A stretch of DNA of 12,546 bases from an uncultured bacterium (GTDB taxonomy: Bacteria; Bacillota; Clostridia; Oscillospirales; Acutalibacteraceae). The stretch lies in the NCBI GenBank assembly GCA_905215055.1, contig CAJMOH010000065.1, positions 1 through 12,546 of the forward strand, in the 5' to 3' direction. Both the position numbers and the translations under genes were made by a program. Positions 6,166 through 12,546 of this stretch are shown here, one piece after another. The notes beneath the pieces were generated by a model. That model saw only the letters and a program-made list of their open reading frames with translations, searched no databases and was not told where the DNA came from. Position 1 is the stretch's first letter; the number at the start of each line of letters is the position of its first letter.

Positions 6166-7446
6166 ATGGTTAAAGCGATTGTAGGCGCCTGCTGGGGCGA
6201 CGAGGGCAAGGGAAAAATCACCGACGTGCTGGCGGAGGATTCCGACATTGTGGTGCGGTTTCAGGGGGGCAGCAACGCCGGCCACACCATCATCAACGAG
6301 TATGGCAAGTTTGCCCTGCACCAGCTGCCGTCCGGCGTGTTCCGCCAGAACATTGTGAACGTGATCGGCAACGGCGTGGCTCTGTCTGTGGAGAACTTCA
6401 TCAACGAAGTCAACTCTGTGGTGGAGCGGGGCGTCCCCGCGCCCAAGCTGCTGGTCTCTGACCGGTGCCAGGTGGTCATGCCCTATCACAAGGAGCTGGA
6501 CGGCATGGAGGAGGCCCGGCTTGCCGCCAAGTCCTTTGGCTCCACCAAGTCCGGCATCGCCCCCTTCTATTCGGATAAGTACGCCAAGATCGGGTTCCAG
6601 GTCAGCGATCTGTTTGACGACAAGGATTCCATTATGGAGCGTATTGACCATGTGCTGGGGCTGAAGAATGTGCTCTACACCCAGCTGTACCACCAGAAGC
6701 CCCTGGACCGGGAAGAGATCTACCAGAAGCTGATGGAGTACAAGGAGGCCCTGGCGCCCTATGTGGCGGACACCACCACTCTGCTTCACAACGCGGTGAA
6801 GGAGGGCAAGACCATCCTGCTGGAAGGGCAGCTGGGCTCCCTGAAGGACCCGGATATGGGCATTTATCCCATGGTCACCTCCTCCTCTCCCCTGGCGGGT
6901 TACGGCTCTGTGGGAGCGGGCGGCATTCCGCCCTACGCCATCCAGGAGATTGTCACCGTGGTTAAGGCCTACTCCAGTGCTGTGGGCGCCGGGGAGTTTG
7001 TCAGCGAAATCTTCGGCGACGAGGCGGAGGAGCTGCGCCGGCGGGGCGGCGACGGCGGCGAGTACGGCGCCACCACAGGGCGTCCCCGCCGCATGGGCTG
7101 GCTGGATCTGGTGGCCGCCCGCTATGGCTGCATGGTGCAGGGGGCCACAGCGGTGGCCTTCACCGTGCTGGACGCCTTGGGCTATCTGGATGAGATTCCC
7201 GTGTGCGTGGGCTACGAGCTGGACGGCAAGCGGATTGACTTCTTCCCGCCCACGGCTCAACTGAAGCGCTGCAAGCCCATTTTGGAGGTGCTGCCTGGCT
7301 GGAAGTGCGACATCGGCGGCATCAAAAAGTACGAGGATCTTCCGGAAAACGCCCGCAGGTATGTGGAATTTGCGGAGCGGGAGATCGGCGTACCCATCAC
7401 CATGGTTTCCAACGGTCCCGCTCGAGACGATATTATGTATCGCTAA
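6166..7446 (+). CDS. purA: Adenylosuccinate synthetase (divergent clade)
   Basis: PurA joins IMP and aspartate with GTP to give adenylosuccinate, the first committed step to AMP. The length, 426 aa, is normal. Conserved elements are GDEGKGK (11-17) with catalytic Asp12, GGSNAGHT (34-41) with His40, SDRCQVVMPYHKELDG (98-113) and GATTGRPRRMGWLDL (301-315) for aspartate and IMP binding. Two loops differ from the textbook sequence: GSTKSGIAPFY (125-135) replaces the usual GTTGRGIGPAY, and EGQLGSLKDPDMGIYP (220-235) replaces EGAQGTLLDIDHGTYP. By alignment from memory, the E. coli IMP contacts Gln224 and Arg143 become Leu223 and Lys141, while the Thr129 and Arg303 equivalents remain. The catalytic core is intact, so I expect an active enzyme of a divergent branch. 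Only a weak AAAGG site, 11 nt from the ATG, precedes it. A hairpin follows the stop. Confidence 0.95.
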   Translation: MVKAIVGACWGDEGKGKITDVLAEDSDIVVRFQGGSNAGHTIINEYGKFALHQLPSGVFRQNIVNVIGNGVALSVENFINEVNSVVERGVPAPKLLVSDRCQVVMPYHKELDGMEEARLAAKSFGSTKSGIAPFYSDKYAKIGFQVSDLFDDKDSIMERIDHVLGLKNVLYTQLYHQKPLDREEIYQKLMEYKEALAPYVADTTTLLHNAVKEGKTILLEGQLGSLKDPDMGIYPMVTSSSPLAGYGSVGAGGIPPYAIQEIVTVVKAYSSAVGAGEFVSEIFGDEAEELRRRGGDGGEYGATTGRPRRMGWLDLVAARYGCMVQGATAVAFTVLDALGYLDEIPVCVGYELDGKRIDFFPPTAQLKRCKPILEVLPGWKCDIGGIKKYEDLPENARRYVEFAEREIGVPITMVSNGPARDDIMYR

Positions 7447-7454
7447 AAAAAGCC

Positions 7455-7489
7455 GCGGCAGCCTCTCCGTGGGGCTGCCGCATAAATTT
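7455..7489 (+). terminator. Probable terminator after purA
   Basis: A perfect 9-bp GC-rich stem (7455-7463 with 7473-7481) lies 8 nt after the purA stop. The downstream tail is only moderately T-rich (ATAAATTTC), so efficiency on the plus strand is uncertain. Seven A just upstream (7445-7451) would give a better U tract in the opposite direction. Confidence 0.6.
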
Positions 7490-7545
7490 CTCAAAGATTT
7501 CCCAAGCTAGTGACAGTGGATTATCTGGCTTTCCGGCCAGGAGTG

Positions 7546-7552
7546 AAAGGAG
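7546..7552 (+). promoter_or_regulatory. glmS ribosome binding site
   Basis: AAAGGAG lies 9 nt before the ATG at 7562. The rest of the 80-nt gap after the purA hairpin shows no confident promoter and no glmS ribozyme. Confidence 0.8.
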
Positions 7553-7561
7553 AGAGCTTGT

Positions 7562-9391
7562 ATGTGCGGCATTGTAGGATATATCGGAGAGGAGCAGGCG
7601 GCGCCGATTTTGTTAAACGGCCTGCAAAAGCTGGAGTATCGCGGCTATGACTCCGCGGGCGTGGCGGTGTATAACGACACGGGCCTTCATGTGGTCAAGT
7701 CCAAGGGGCGGCTGAGCGTTTTGGAGGGGATCCTGGAGGGGGGCAGAAACCTGCCCGGCACCGTGGGCATTGGCCACACCCGGTGGGCCACTCACGGCGC
7801 TCCCAGCGATGTCAACTCCCATCCTCAGGTCAGCGATGGGGGCAAATTTGTGGTGGTGCATAACGGCATCATCGAGAATTACCTGGAGCTGAAAAACCAC
7901 CTGATCCGCCGGGGGGTGGAGTTTGTCTCCGACACGGACACGGAAGTGGTGGCCCAGCTGCTGGAATACTACTACAAGGGAAACGTGCTGGAAACTATTC
8001 AGAAAGTCATCTCCAGGGTGGAGGGCAGCTACGCCTTGGGCATTCTGTGCGCCGACTGTCCTGACACGCTGTACGCCGTGCGGAAAGACAGCCCTCTGAT
8101 TATCGGCATTGGCCAGGGGCAGAATTATATCGCCAGCGATGTGCCGGCGATTCTGTCCTATACCCGGGACATCTACCGGCTGAAGGACCAGGAAATCGCC
8201 GCGTTGACCCGGGATTCCATCGCCTTTTACAACCAGGAGCTGGAGCCTGTGGAAAAGGAGCCGGAGCGGATTCAGTGGGACATTGACGCGGCGGAGAAGG
8301 GCGGCTACGAGCATTTCATGATGAAGGAGATCTGCGAGCAGCCCGAGGCCCTGCGGAAAACCATTTCTCCCCGCATTCGGGAGGGGAAGATTGTGCTGGA
8401 CGACATCACCCTGACCAAAGAGCAGATCCAGGAGCTGCACAAGGTGTTCATTGTTGCCTGCGGTACCTCCTACCATGTGGGGGTGGTGGCCAAGTACGCC
8501 TTCGAGCGGCTGCTGAAAATTCCCCTGGAGGTGGACGTGGCCAGCGAATTCCGTTACCGGGACCCCATCCTGGACGACAAGACCCTGGTGATTATCATCA
8601 GCCAGTCCGGGGAGACCGCCGATACCCTGGCCGCCCTGCGGATGGCGAAAAAGCGCGGCTGCCGGATTTTGTCCATCGTCAACGTGGTGGGCAGTACCAT
8701 TGCCAACGAAAGCGATGATGTGCTGTACACCTGGGCCGGCCCGGAGATTGCCGTGGCCTCCACCAAGGCTTACAGCACCCAGCTGGCTGTTATCTATATG
8801 ATCGCCCTGTACATGGCGGACCAGCTGAACACTGTCAGCAAGGAGGATATGGCCCGCTATATGGCGGATTTGCAGCGCCTGCCCGAGCTGGCGGAGGAGT
8901 GCCTGAAGGACAAGGAGACCATCCAGTATTTTGCCTCCCGGTACTTCAACGCCCACGATATGTACTTCATCGGCCGGAATGTGGACTACGCCGCGTCTTT
9001 GGAGGCCAGCCTGAAGCTGAAGGAGATCAGCTACATCCACTCGGAAGCCTACACCGCCGGCGAGCTGAAGCACGGCCCCATCTCTCTGCTGGAGGATGGC
9101 ACCCTGGTCATCGCCATCGCCACCTATCAGAAGCTCTTCGACAAGATGATGAGCAACGTCCGGGAGGTAAAGGCCCGGGGCGCCGTGGTGCTGGGTATTA
9201 CGGTAAAGGAGAAGGAGGAGGCGCTGAAGCAGGAGACCGACTATCAGTTCTGCGTGCCGGACATCACCGACTTTATGCTGCCCAGTTTGAGCATTCTGCC
9301 CTTGCAGCTGTTCGCCTACTATGTGGCCAGCATGAAGGGCTGCGACATCGACAAGCCGAGAAACCTGGCAAAATCTGTCACCGTGGAATAA
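7562..9391 (+). CDS. glmS: Glutamine-fructose-6-phosphate aminotransferase (isomerizing)
   Basis: GlmS makes glucosamine-6-phosphate from fructose-6-phosphate and glutamine, the entry step to peptidoglycan and amino-sugar synthesis. At 609 aa it equals the E. coli enzyme in length. The N-terminal glutaminase begins MCGIVGYIG, so Cys2 becomes the N-terminal nucleophile after Met removal, which fixes the start at 7562. TRWATHG (73-79) and NGIIENY (101-107) line the glutamine site. Two SIS sugar-isomerase domains follow: CGTSYHVG (300-307) and SQSGET (347-352) bind the sugar phosphate, ELKHGPISL is the conserved C-domain motif, and the tail PRNLAKSVTVE carries the catalytic Lys604. It follows purA after a hairpin and precedes a strong terminator, so it may be its own transcription unit. 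With GuaA it is one of two glutamine amidotransferases in the row. Confidence 0.98.
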   Translation: MCGIVGYIGEEQAAPILLNGLQKLEYRGYDSAGVAVYNDTGLHVVKSKGRLSVLEGILEGGRNLPGTVGIGHTRWATHGAPSDVNSHPQVSDGGKFVVVHNGIIENYLELKNHLIRRGVEFVSDTDTEVVAQLLEYYYKGNVLETIQKVISRVEGSYALGILCADCPDTLYAVRKDSPLIIGIGQGQNYIASDVPAILSYTRDIYRLKDQEIAALTRDSIAFYNQELEPVEKEPERIQWDIDAAEKGGYEHFMMKEICEQPEALRKTISPRIREGKIVLDDITLTKEQIQELHKVFIVACGTSYHVGVVAKYAFERLLKIPLEVDVASEFRYRDPILDDKTLVIIISQSGETADTLAALRMAKKRGCRILSIVNVVGSTIANESDDVLYTWAGPEIAVASTKAYSTQLAVIYMIALYMADQLNTVSKEDMARYMADLQRLPELAEECLKDKETIQYFASRYFNAHDMYFIGRNVDYAASLEASLKLKEISYIHSEAYTAGELKHGPISLLEDGTLVIAIATYQKLFDKMMSNVREVKARGAVVLGITVKEKEEALKQETDYQFCVPDITDFMLPSLSILPLQLFAYYVASMKGCDIDKPRNLAKSVTVE

Positions 9392-9403
9392 GTTCTATTT
9401 GGA

Positions 9404-9434
9404 GGGAGCCGTCCGGCAGGGCGGCTCCCTTTTT
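9404..9434 (+). terminator. Rho-independent terminator of glmS
   Basis: An 11-bp stem (9404-9414 with 9419-9429, G-U pairing in the middle) has a 4-nt loop and is followed directly by five T (9430-9434). It lies 12 nt after the glmS stop and is a textbook terminator. Confidence 0.93.
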
Positions 9435-9484
9435 GTACGGTTCAAAGAGCTGGCAAAAAAATGCTTTTCTTTTTGAGACAGCCG

Positions 9485-9493
9485 TGGTATACT
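9485..9493 (+). promoter_or_regulatory. Extended -10 promoter for the GNAT gene
   Basis: TGGTATACT is a TATACT -10 (five of six) with a TGn extension. The -35 at 17-bp spacing (TTTTCT) is poor; a TTGAGA at 9473-9478 is too close to serve. It sits between the glmS terminator and the acetyltransferase, 36 nt before the ATG. Confidence 0.5.
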
Positions 9494-9528
9494 GGTTGCA
9501 ATTTTTAGCCGAGAAAGGAAGATGCGCC

Positions 9529-10035
9529 ATGAGATTGATCCCTCTGTGGGAGGCGGACGAGCAGCGGGCCTACGATCTGCAAATGAGCTTTCGCCCGGAG
9601 GAGAACGGCTTTATCAACAGCGCCTACGGGCTGAGCCGGCAGGCGTTTTCCGGCTATGTGCAGCTGCGTAAGCGGAATTCCCAGGGCCTGGACCTGCCAG
9701 AAGGCTATGTTCCCGATACCGTCTATGTGCTGGAGAACGACGAGGGGGACTATGTGGGCATTGTCAACCTGCGCCACTGTCTGAACGAGGCTCTGCGCCA
9801 GGGGGCGGGCCACATTGGCTATGGCATTCGCCCGGAATACCGGGGCAGGGGCTACGCCACAGCGGCCCTGGCGCTGGCCTTGGAGGAGGCCCGGAAGATT
9901 GTCCCGGAGGAAGAAATTTACCTTTCCGTTCACAAGGACAACCCCGCCTCCCTGAAGGTTCAGCTCCGCAACGGCGCCCGGGTGGACCATGAGGACGACA
10001 GGGAATATTACACCCGCATTCCCTTTCCCCGATAG
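9529..10035 (+). CDS. GNAT-family N-acetyltransferase (COG3981-like)
   Basis: A 168-aa single-domain protein of the GCN5-related acetyltransferase fold, expected to move an acetyl group from acetyl-CoA to an amine; the substrate is unknown. The N-terminal half (1-60) is a variable acceptor region. VGIVNLRHCLNE (76-87) and HIGYGIRPEYRGRGYATAAL (95-114) are the core, with RGRGYA (105-110) forming the pyrophosphate-binding loop of motif A. HKDNPASLKV (135-144) is the motif B region with the usual Asn-x-Ser. The NLRH-LNE plus HIGYGIRP combination is typical of the COG3981 predicted acetyltransferases. The reading frame is open far upstream inside glmS, but ATG 9529 has AAAGGA 9 nt before it and sits after the glmS terminator and a promoter, so it is the start. 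It is probably monocistronic. Confidence 0.88.
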   Translation: MRLIPLWEADEQRAYDLQMSFRPEENGFINSAYGLSRQAFSGYVQLRKRNSQGLDLPEGYVPDTVYVLENDEGDYVGIVNLRHCLNEALRQGAGHIGYGIRPEYRGRGYATAALALALEEARKIVPEEEIYLSVHKDNPASLKVQLRNGARVDHEDDREYYTRIPFPR

Positions 10036-10056
10036 CCGCGAATCAGGCCGCCGGGC

Positions 10057-10085
10057 TTGCGAAAAGGCAGGGAGTATGCTACAAT
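10057..10085 (+). promoter_or_regulatory. guaA promoter
   Basis: TTGCGA (-35, 10057-10062), a 17-bp spacer and TACAAT (-10, 10080-10085), with TGC directly before the -10 giving an extended element. The predicted leader is only about 30 nt, too short for a guanine riboswitch. A second CTACAATA copy lies 11 bp further on (10090-10097). Confidence 0.7.
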
Positions 10086-10123
10086 AGCCCTACAATAAGA
10101 CTGGGAAAAGGATGGGATTACAC

Positions 10124-11659
10124 ATGGCAAGCAACGCGCACGAGCGGGTAGTGGTGCTGGACTTTGGCGGCCAGTACGCTCAGCTGATTGCCCGCCGGGT
10201 TCGGGACCTGGGGGTTTACTGTGAGATCAAGAGCTATAAAACCAATCCGGAGGAGCTGCGGGACTGCAAGGGCATCATTTTCACCGGCGGTCCTAACAGC
10301 GTTTACGCCGGGGACGCGCCCCTGTGCTCCAAGGAGGTCTTTGAGCTGGGAATTCCCGTGCTGGGCATCTGCTACGGCGCCCAGGTGATGGCCTACCTGC
10401 TGGGAGGCGAGGTTTCTCACAGCCAGGTGCCGGAATTTGGAAAGACCATGACCCAGTTTCAGGCGGATTCCCCCCTGTTCCAGAACGTTGGGGAGAGCGT
10501 GTGCTGGATGAGCCACAACGACTATATTTCCAAGCTGCCAGAGGGCTTTACCGTCTCCGCTTGGAGCGCCCACTGTCCTGCCGCTGCCATGGAAAATGGG
10601 GAGAAGGGCCTGTATGCCACTCAGTTTCATCCGGAGGTGGAACATACCCAGCAGGGCAGCGAGATGTTCCGCAATTTTCTCTATAACATTTGCCGCTGTG
10701 CCGGAGACTGGGAGATGAAATCCTTTGCCCAGGAGACCATCGCAGCCATTCGGGAACGGGTGGGGGACAAAAAGGTGCTCTGCGGCCTGTCCGGCGGCGT
10801 AGATTCCTCGGTGGCGGCTATGCTGGTTCACAAGGCCATCGGCAAGAACCTGACCTGTATTTTCGTGGACCACGGCCTGCTGCGCAAGGACGAAGGTGAC
10901 ATGGTGGAGCAGGTGTTCAAAAAAGAATTTGACATGAATATCATCCGTGTCAATGTAAAGGACCGGTTTTTAGAGAAGCTGAAAGGCGTCACTGACCCGG
11001 AGCGGAAGAGAAAGATCATTGGCGAGGAATTTGTCCGTGTCTTTGAGGCGGAGAGTGAAAAGCTGGGCAAGATGGATTTTTTGTGCCAGGGCACCATCTA
11101 TCCCGACGTGGTGGAAAGCGGCACTGGCCAGGCGGCGGTGATCAAGAGCCACCACAATGTGGGAGGTCTGCCGGAGGACATTGGCTTTGAGGGGCTGGTA
11201 GAGCCTCTGCGGGATCTGTTCAAGGATGAGGTTCGGCGTGTGGGCATCGAGCTGGGAATTCCCTCCGAGCTGGTGTGGCGTCAGCCCTTCCCCGGTCCCG
11301 GCCTGGCGGTACGCATTATGGGAGAGATCACCGAGGAGAAGGTGAAGCTTTTGCAGGACGCGGATGCCATTTTCCGGGAGGAGGTGGCCAAGGCCGGTCT
11401 GGAGCGCAGCGTGAACCAGTATTTCGCCGTGCTTACCGCCAACCGCAGCGTAGGCGTCATGGGAGACGGCCGCACCTATGGTGTTACCGTGGCCCTGCGC
11501 GCCGTGACCACCACCGACTTTATGACCGCCGACTGGGCGCACCTGCCCTATGACCTGTTAGGCCGCACCTCCAACCGCATCATCAACGAGGTGGAGGGCG
11601 TCAACCGTGTGGTGTACGACATCACCAGCAAGCCCCCTGCTACGATTGAGTGGGAGTGA
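10124..11659 (+). CDS. guaA: GMP synthase (glutamine-hydrolyzing)
   Basis: GuaA aminates XMP to GMP, using ATP and ammonia released from glutamine. The product is 511 aa, the usual length. The N-terminal class I glutaminase has GGPNSVYAGDAP (55-66), the nucleophile Cys83 in GICYG (81-85), and His169 with Glu171 in QFHPEV completing the triad. The ATP-pyrophosphatase domain opens with the P-loop SGGVDSS (223-229). The C-terminal dimerisation and XMP domain contains RQPFPGPGLAVRI and ends in PPATIEWE, the classic GuaA tail. I chose ATG 10124 over the in-frame ATG 10112, because AAGGATGG lies 8 nt before the former and overlaps the latter. The final bases (11648-11659) match a known integration target. 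A perfect-stem terminator lies about 95 nt downstream. Confidence 0.98.
   Translation: MASNAHERVVVLDFGGQYAQLIARRVRDLGVYCEIKSYKTNPEELRDCKGIIFTGGPNSVYAGDAPLCSKEVFELGIPVLGICYGAQVMAYLLGGEVSHSQVPEFGKTMTQFQADSPLFQNVGESVCWMSHNDYISKLPEGFTVSAWSAHCPAAAMENGEKGLYATQFHPEVEHTQQGSEMFRNFLYNICRCAGDWEMKSFAQETIAAIRERVGDKKVLCGLSGGVDSSVAAMLVHKAIGKNLTCIFVDHGLLRKDEGDMVEQVFKKEFDMNIIRVNVKDRFLEKLKGVTDPERKRKIIGEEFVRVFEAESEKLGKMDFLCQGTIYPDVVESGTGQAAVIKSHHNVGGLPEDIGFEGLVEPLRDLFKDEVRRVGIELGIPSELVWRQPFPGPGLAVRIMGEITEEKVKLLQDADAIFREEVAKAGLERSVNQYFAVLTANRSVGVMGDGRTYGVTVALRAVTTTDFMTADWAHLPYDLLGRTSNRIINEVEGVNRVVYDITSKPPATIEWE
11648..11659 (+). other. Possible attachment-site core at the guaA 3' end
   Basis: GAGTGGGAGTGA, the last codons and stop of guaA, closely resembles the core I recall for Tn5801-type elements (GAGTGGGAATA), which insert at this exact place. 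The G+C drop begins just beyond it. Every guaA with the tail IEWE has similar bases, so the sequence alone does not prove insertion; the second copy would lie outside the window. Confidence 0.35.
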
Positions 11660-11717
11660 TTTCAGAGACCCGGAAAAGCCTGATATGACTGGGTTTTTGA
11701 AGGGTTAAGGCCCTCCG

Positions 11718-11735
11718 TGGCAACGATTTGGCAAC
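11718..11735 (+). repeat. Two TGGCAAC direct repeats at an 11-bp period
   Basis: TGGCAAC occurs at 11718-11724 and 11729-11735, one helical turn apart, in the noncoding stretch just past guaA. Short repeats in phase near an attachment site can be arm-type sites for a tyrosine recombinase. Two 7-mers are little evidence, so function is only a suggestion. Confidence 0.35.
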
Positions 11736-11753
11736 ACTTTTTCATTATTCATG

Positions 11754-11797
11754 AAAAGAGAGCTAACTGATTTTGATTAGTCAGTTAGCTCTCTTTT
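11754..11797. terminator. Bidirectional terminator with perfect 17-bp stem
   Basis: Bases 11754-11770 and 11781-11797 are exact inverted repeats around a 10-nt loop. The stem begins with AAAA and ends with TTTT, so U-runs arise on both strands. It lies between convergent guaA and the AT-rich minus-strand gene, 4 nt from the latter's stop, and can end both transcripts. The rest of the gap after guaA (11660-11753) holds only weak hairpin potential and the TGGCAAC repeats. Confidence 0.9.
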
Positions 11798-11801
11798 GCT
11801 T

Positions 11802-12546
11802 TTATATTTCACTCATTTTTATCGTTCCGTGTAATCCCACATTAATTTCATCGGTATAATTCCCTGTCTTACTAATCGTCTTATAGGCTGATACCAATGA
11901 GGATATTGCTACACCATAGTTCTTATTAGGCTTGCACATTAGAGATACTCCCAAGGATATTTGGAAACACATACTCTCAATTTCTTTGAGTGACAAGTAA
12001 TCTTCTGCATCAAGTTCTATTCTGCGTTCTTTAATTGAATTTACTTCTGAAAGTAGCGTCAGTCCGCTTGCAGACAAAATCAAAAACATTTTTTGAACTT
12101 TTTGAAGTTGTTCTGGCTGCATTTTCGATTGTTGTTCAAGAGAGTATTTATCTTGCAAAGCCTTTAATCTTTCTTCGGCTTCTTCAAATGAGATTTTTTC
12201 TTTACCTGGATACTGTTGACCGGCATAGATCATGTATTGAAAGGATGAGTAGACCGCTGGGTCTTGGTTCCAATCAAAGTCATCATTTAGCCTTTGGTCA
12301 AACCAAAGAATACGTTCAATCATCATTTTTAGTTGGTCTTTAACTTCCCTAAAATATATGGCTCTTGCTTTTATTTTTCTTTCCTTTTCTTTCTTTAAAG
12401 CCGCCGATTCAAGAAAAACGGCCATAATTGCAGCTGCAATACCACTACAGCCGATGCCAGATATAATTGTCAAAATATTATGATCCCAAATACAAGCTGG
12501 AATTAGAAGCAATAGTGAAATTATGATTGTCCAAATGTATATTTTT
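11802..12546 (-). CDS. Unrecognised two-helix membrane protein with cytoplasmic helical domain (partial)
   Basis: I do not recognise the family. The frame is open from the stop at 11802 to the right edge, giving 247 visible residues; the start is probably outside, since the only in-window candidate near the edge, a TTG at 12512, has no ribosome site and would cut the first helix. Two hydrophobic segments open the visible part: residues 2-20 (IYIWTIIISLLLLIPACIW) and about 24-49, Gly/Ala-rich. A strongly basic stretch (KKEKERKIKAR) follows, which by the positive-inside rule puts the rest in the cytoplasm. The rest is charged and helical, with Glu/Lys/Gln-rich stretches that may form coiled coils; no catalytic motif is evident. 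Over 11821-11940 I counted 45 G+C in 120 bases, against 75 in 120 at the guaA end, so it probably came by transfer. Its 3' end shares a terminator with guaA. Confidence 0.75.
   Translation of the reverse strand, partial: KIYIWTIIISLLLLIPACIWDHNILTIISGIGCSGIAAAIMAVFLESAALKKEKERKIKARAIYFREVKDQLKMMIERILWFDQRLNDDFDWNQDPAVYSSFQYMIYAGQQYPGKEKISFEEAEERLKALQDKYSLEQQSKMQPEQLQKVQKMFLILSASGLTLLSEVNSIKERRIELDAEDYLSLKEIESMCFQISLGVSLMCKPNKNYGVAISSLVSAYKTISKTGNYTDEINVGLHGTIKMSEI

Noticed and set aside
4996..7494. An 832-codon open frame on the minus strand across purB and purA
   Set aside because: It lies wholly opposite two well-identified genes apart from its first ~50 nt, and its translation is the His/Leu/Val/Gln/Gly-rich composition typical of the antisense of GC-rich codon usage. 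No ribosome site or recognisable domain was seen.
7482..7561. glmS ribozyme before glmS
   Set aside because: The gap between the purA hairpin and glmS is only 80 nt, too short for the full ribozyme, and its conserved core and pseudoknots are not evident.
7613..9073. A 486-codon minus-strand open frame opposite glmS
   Set aside because: It is contained inside glmS, has no domain resemblance and antisense-type composition.
8899..9528. N-terminal extension of the GNAT gene running back into glmS
   Set aside because: The open frame overlaps the glmS C-terminus out of frame and crosses its terminator; the real start with a ribosome site is at 9529.
12035..12343. A 102-codon plus-strand open frame inside the AT-rich gene
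   Set aside because: It is antisense to the longer, better supported minus-strand reading frame and shows no ribosome site or domain.
1..12546. CRISPR arrays, tRNA, rRNA, insertion sequences
   Set aside because: No regularly spaced repeats, no tRNA cloverleaf with T-loop motif, no rRNA stretches and no transposase-like protein were seen on either strand.

Overview
The window looks like chromosome of a high-GC member of the Clostridia (Firmicutes), probably a gut Oscillospiraceae-type bacterium. The evidence is strong AAGGAGG-like ribosome binding sites, sigma-A-type promoters, several rho-independent terminators, a GDH whose catalytic-residue numbering matches the Clostridium symbiosum enzyme, and roughly 60% G+C in the genes. 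The genus is an inference. The first 11.66 kb is core metabolism. The last ~0.85 kb is AT-rich and reads as the edge of an acquired segment.

Layout. 1-158 is the 3' end of a WalJ/YycJ-type metallo-beta-lactamase-fold gene, followed 12 nt later by rlmH (171-641) and a bidirectional terminator. On the minus strand lie a PfoR/PTS_EIIC_2-type membrane protein (703-1791), with a structured leader of about 250 nt, and gdhA (2205-3536). A divergent intergenic region (3537-3820) carries the gdhA promoter with an inverted repeat over its -35, and a near-consensus promoter for purC. Then on the plus strand come purC (3821-4534), purB (4636-6069), purA (6166-7446), glmS (7562-9391), a small GNAT acetyltransferase (9529-10035) and guaA (10124-11659). 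GC-rich stem-loops lie in both pur spacers, after purA and after glmS. A perfect 17-bp-stem bidirectional terminator (11754-11797) separates guaA from a convergent, AT-rich gene for an unrecognised two-helix membrane protein that runs off the right edge.

How the genes fit together. PurC and PurB act in de novo IMP synthesis. PurB and PurA convert IMP to AMP, and GuaA makes GMP from XMP. GlmS and GuaA are both glutamine amidotransferases, and GDH interconverts ammonia and glutamate, so the block joins nitrogen assimilation to purine and amino-sugar synthesis. Promoter placement suggests at least four transcription units in the plus-strand row: purC-purB-purA, glmS, the acetyltransferase, and guaA. 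No confident promoter was found for glmS.

Most notable: (i) the composition break directly after guaA, a known integration target, where the gene's last 12 bases resemble the Tn5801-type attachment core and two TGGCAAC repeats follow at an 11-bp period; (ii) a PurA with substitutions at IMP-contact positions; (iii) a PurB of the animal ADSL type; (iv) a structured leader with competing stems ahead of the PfoR-like gene. I found no clear novel multi-gene system, CRISPR array, tRNA or rRNA.
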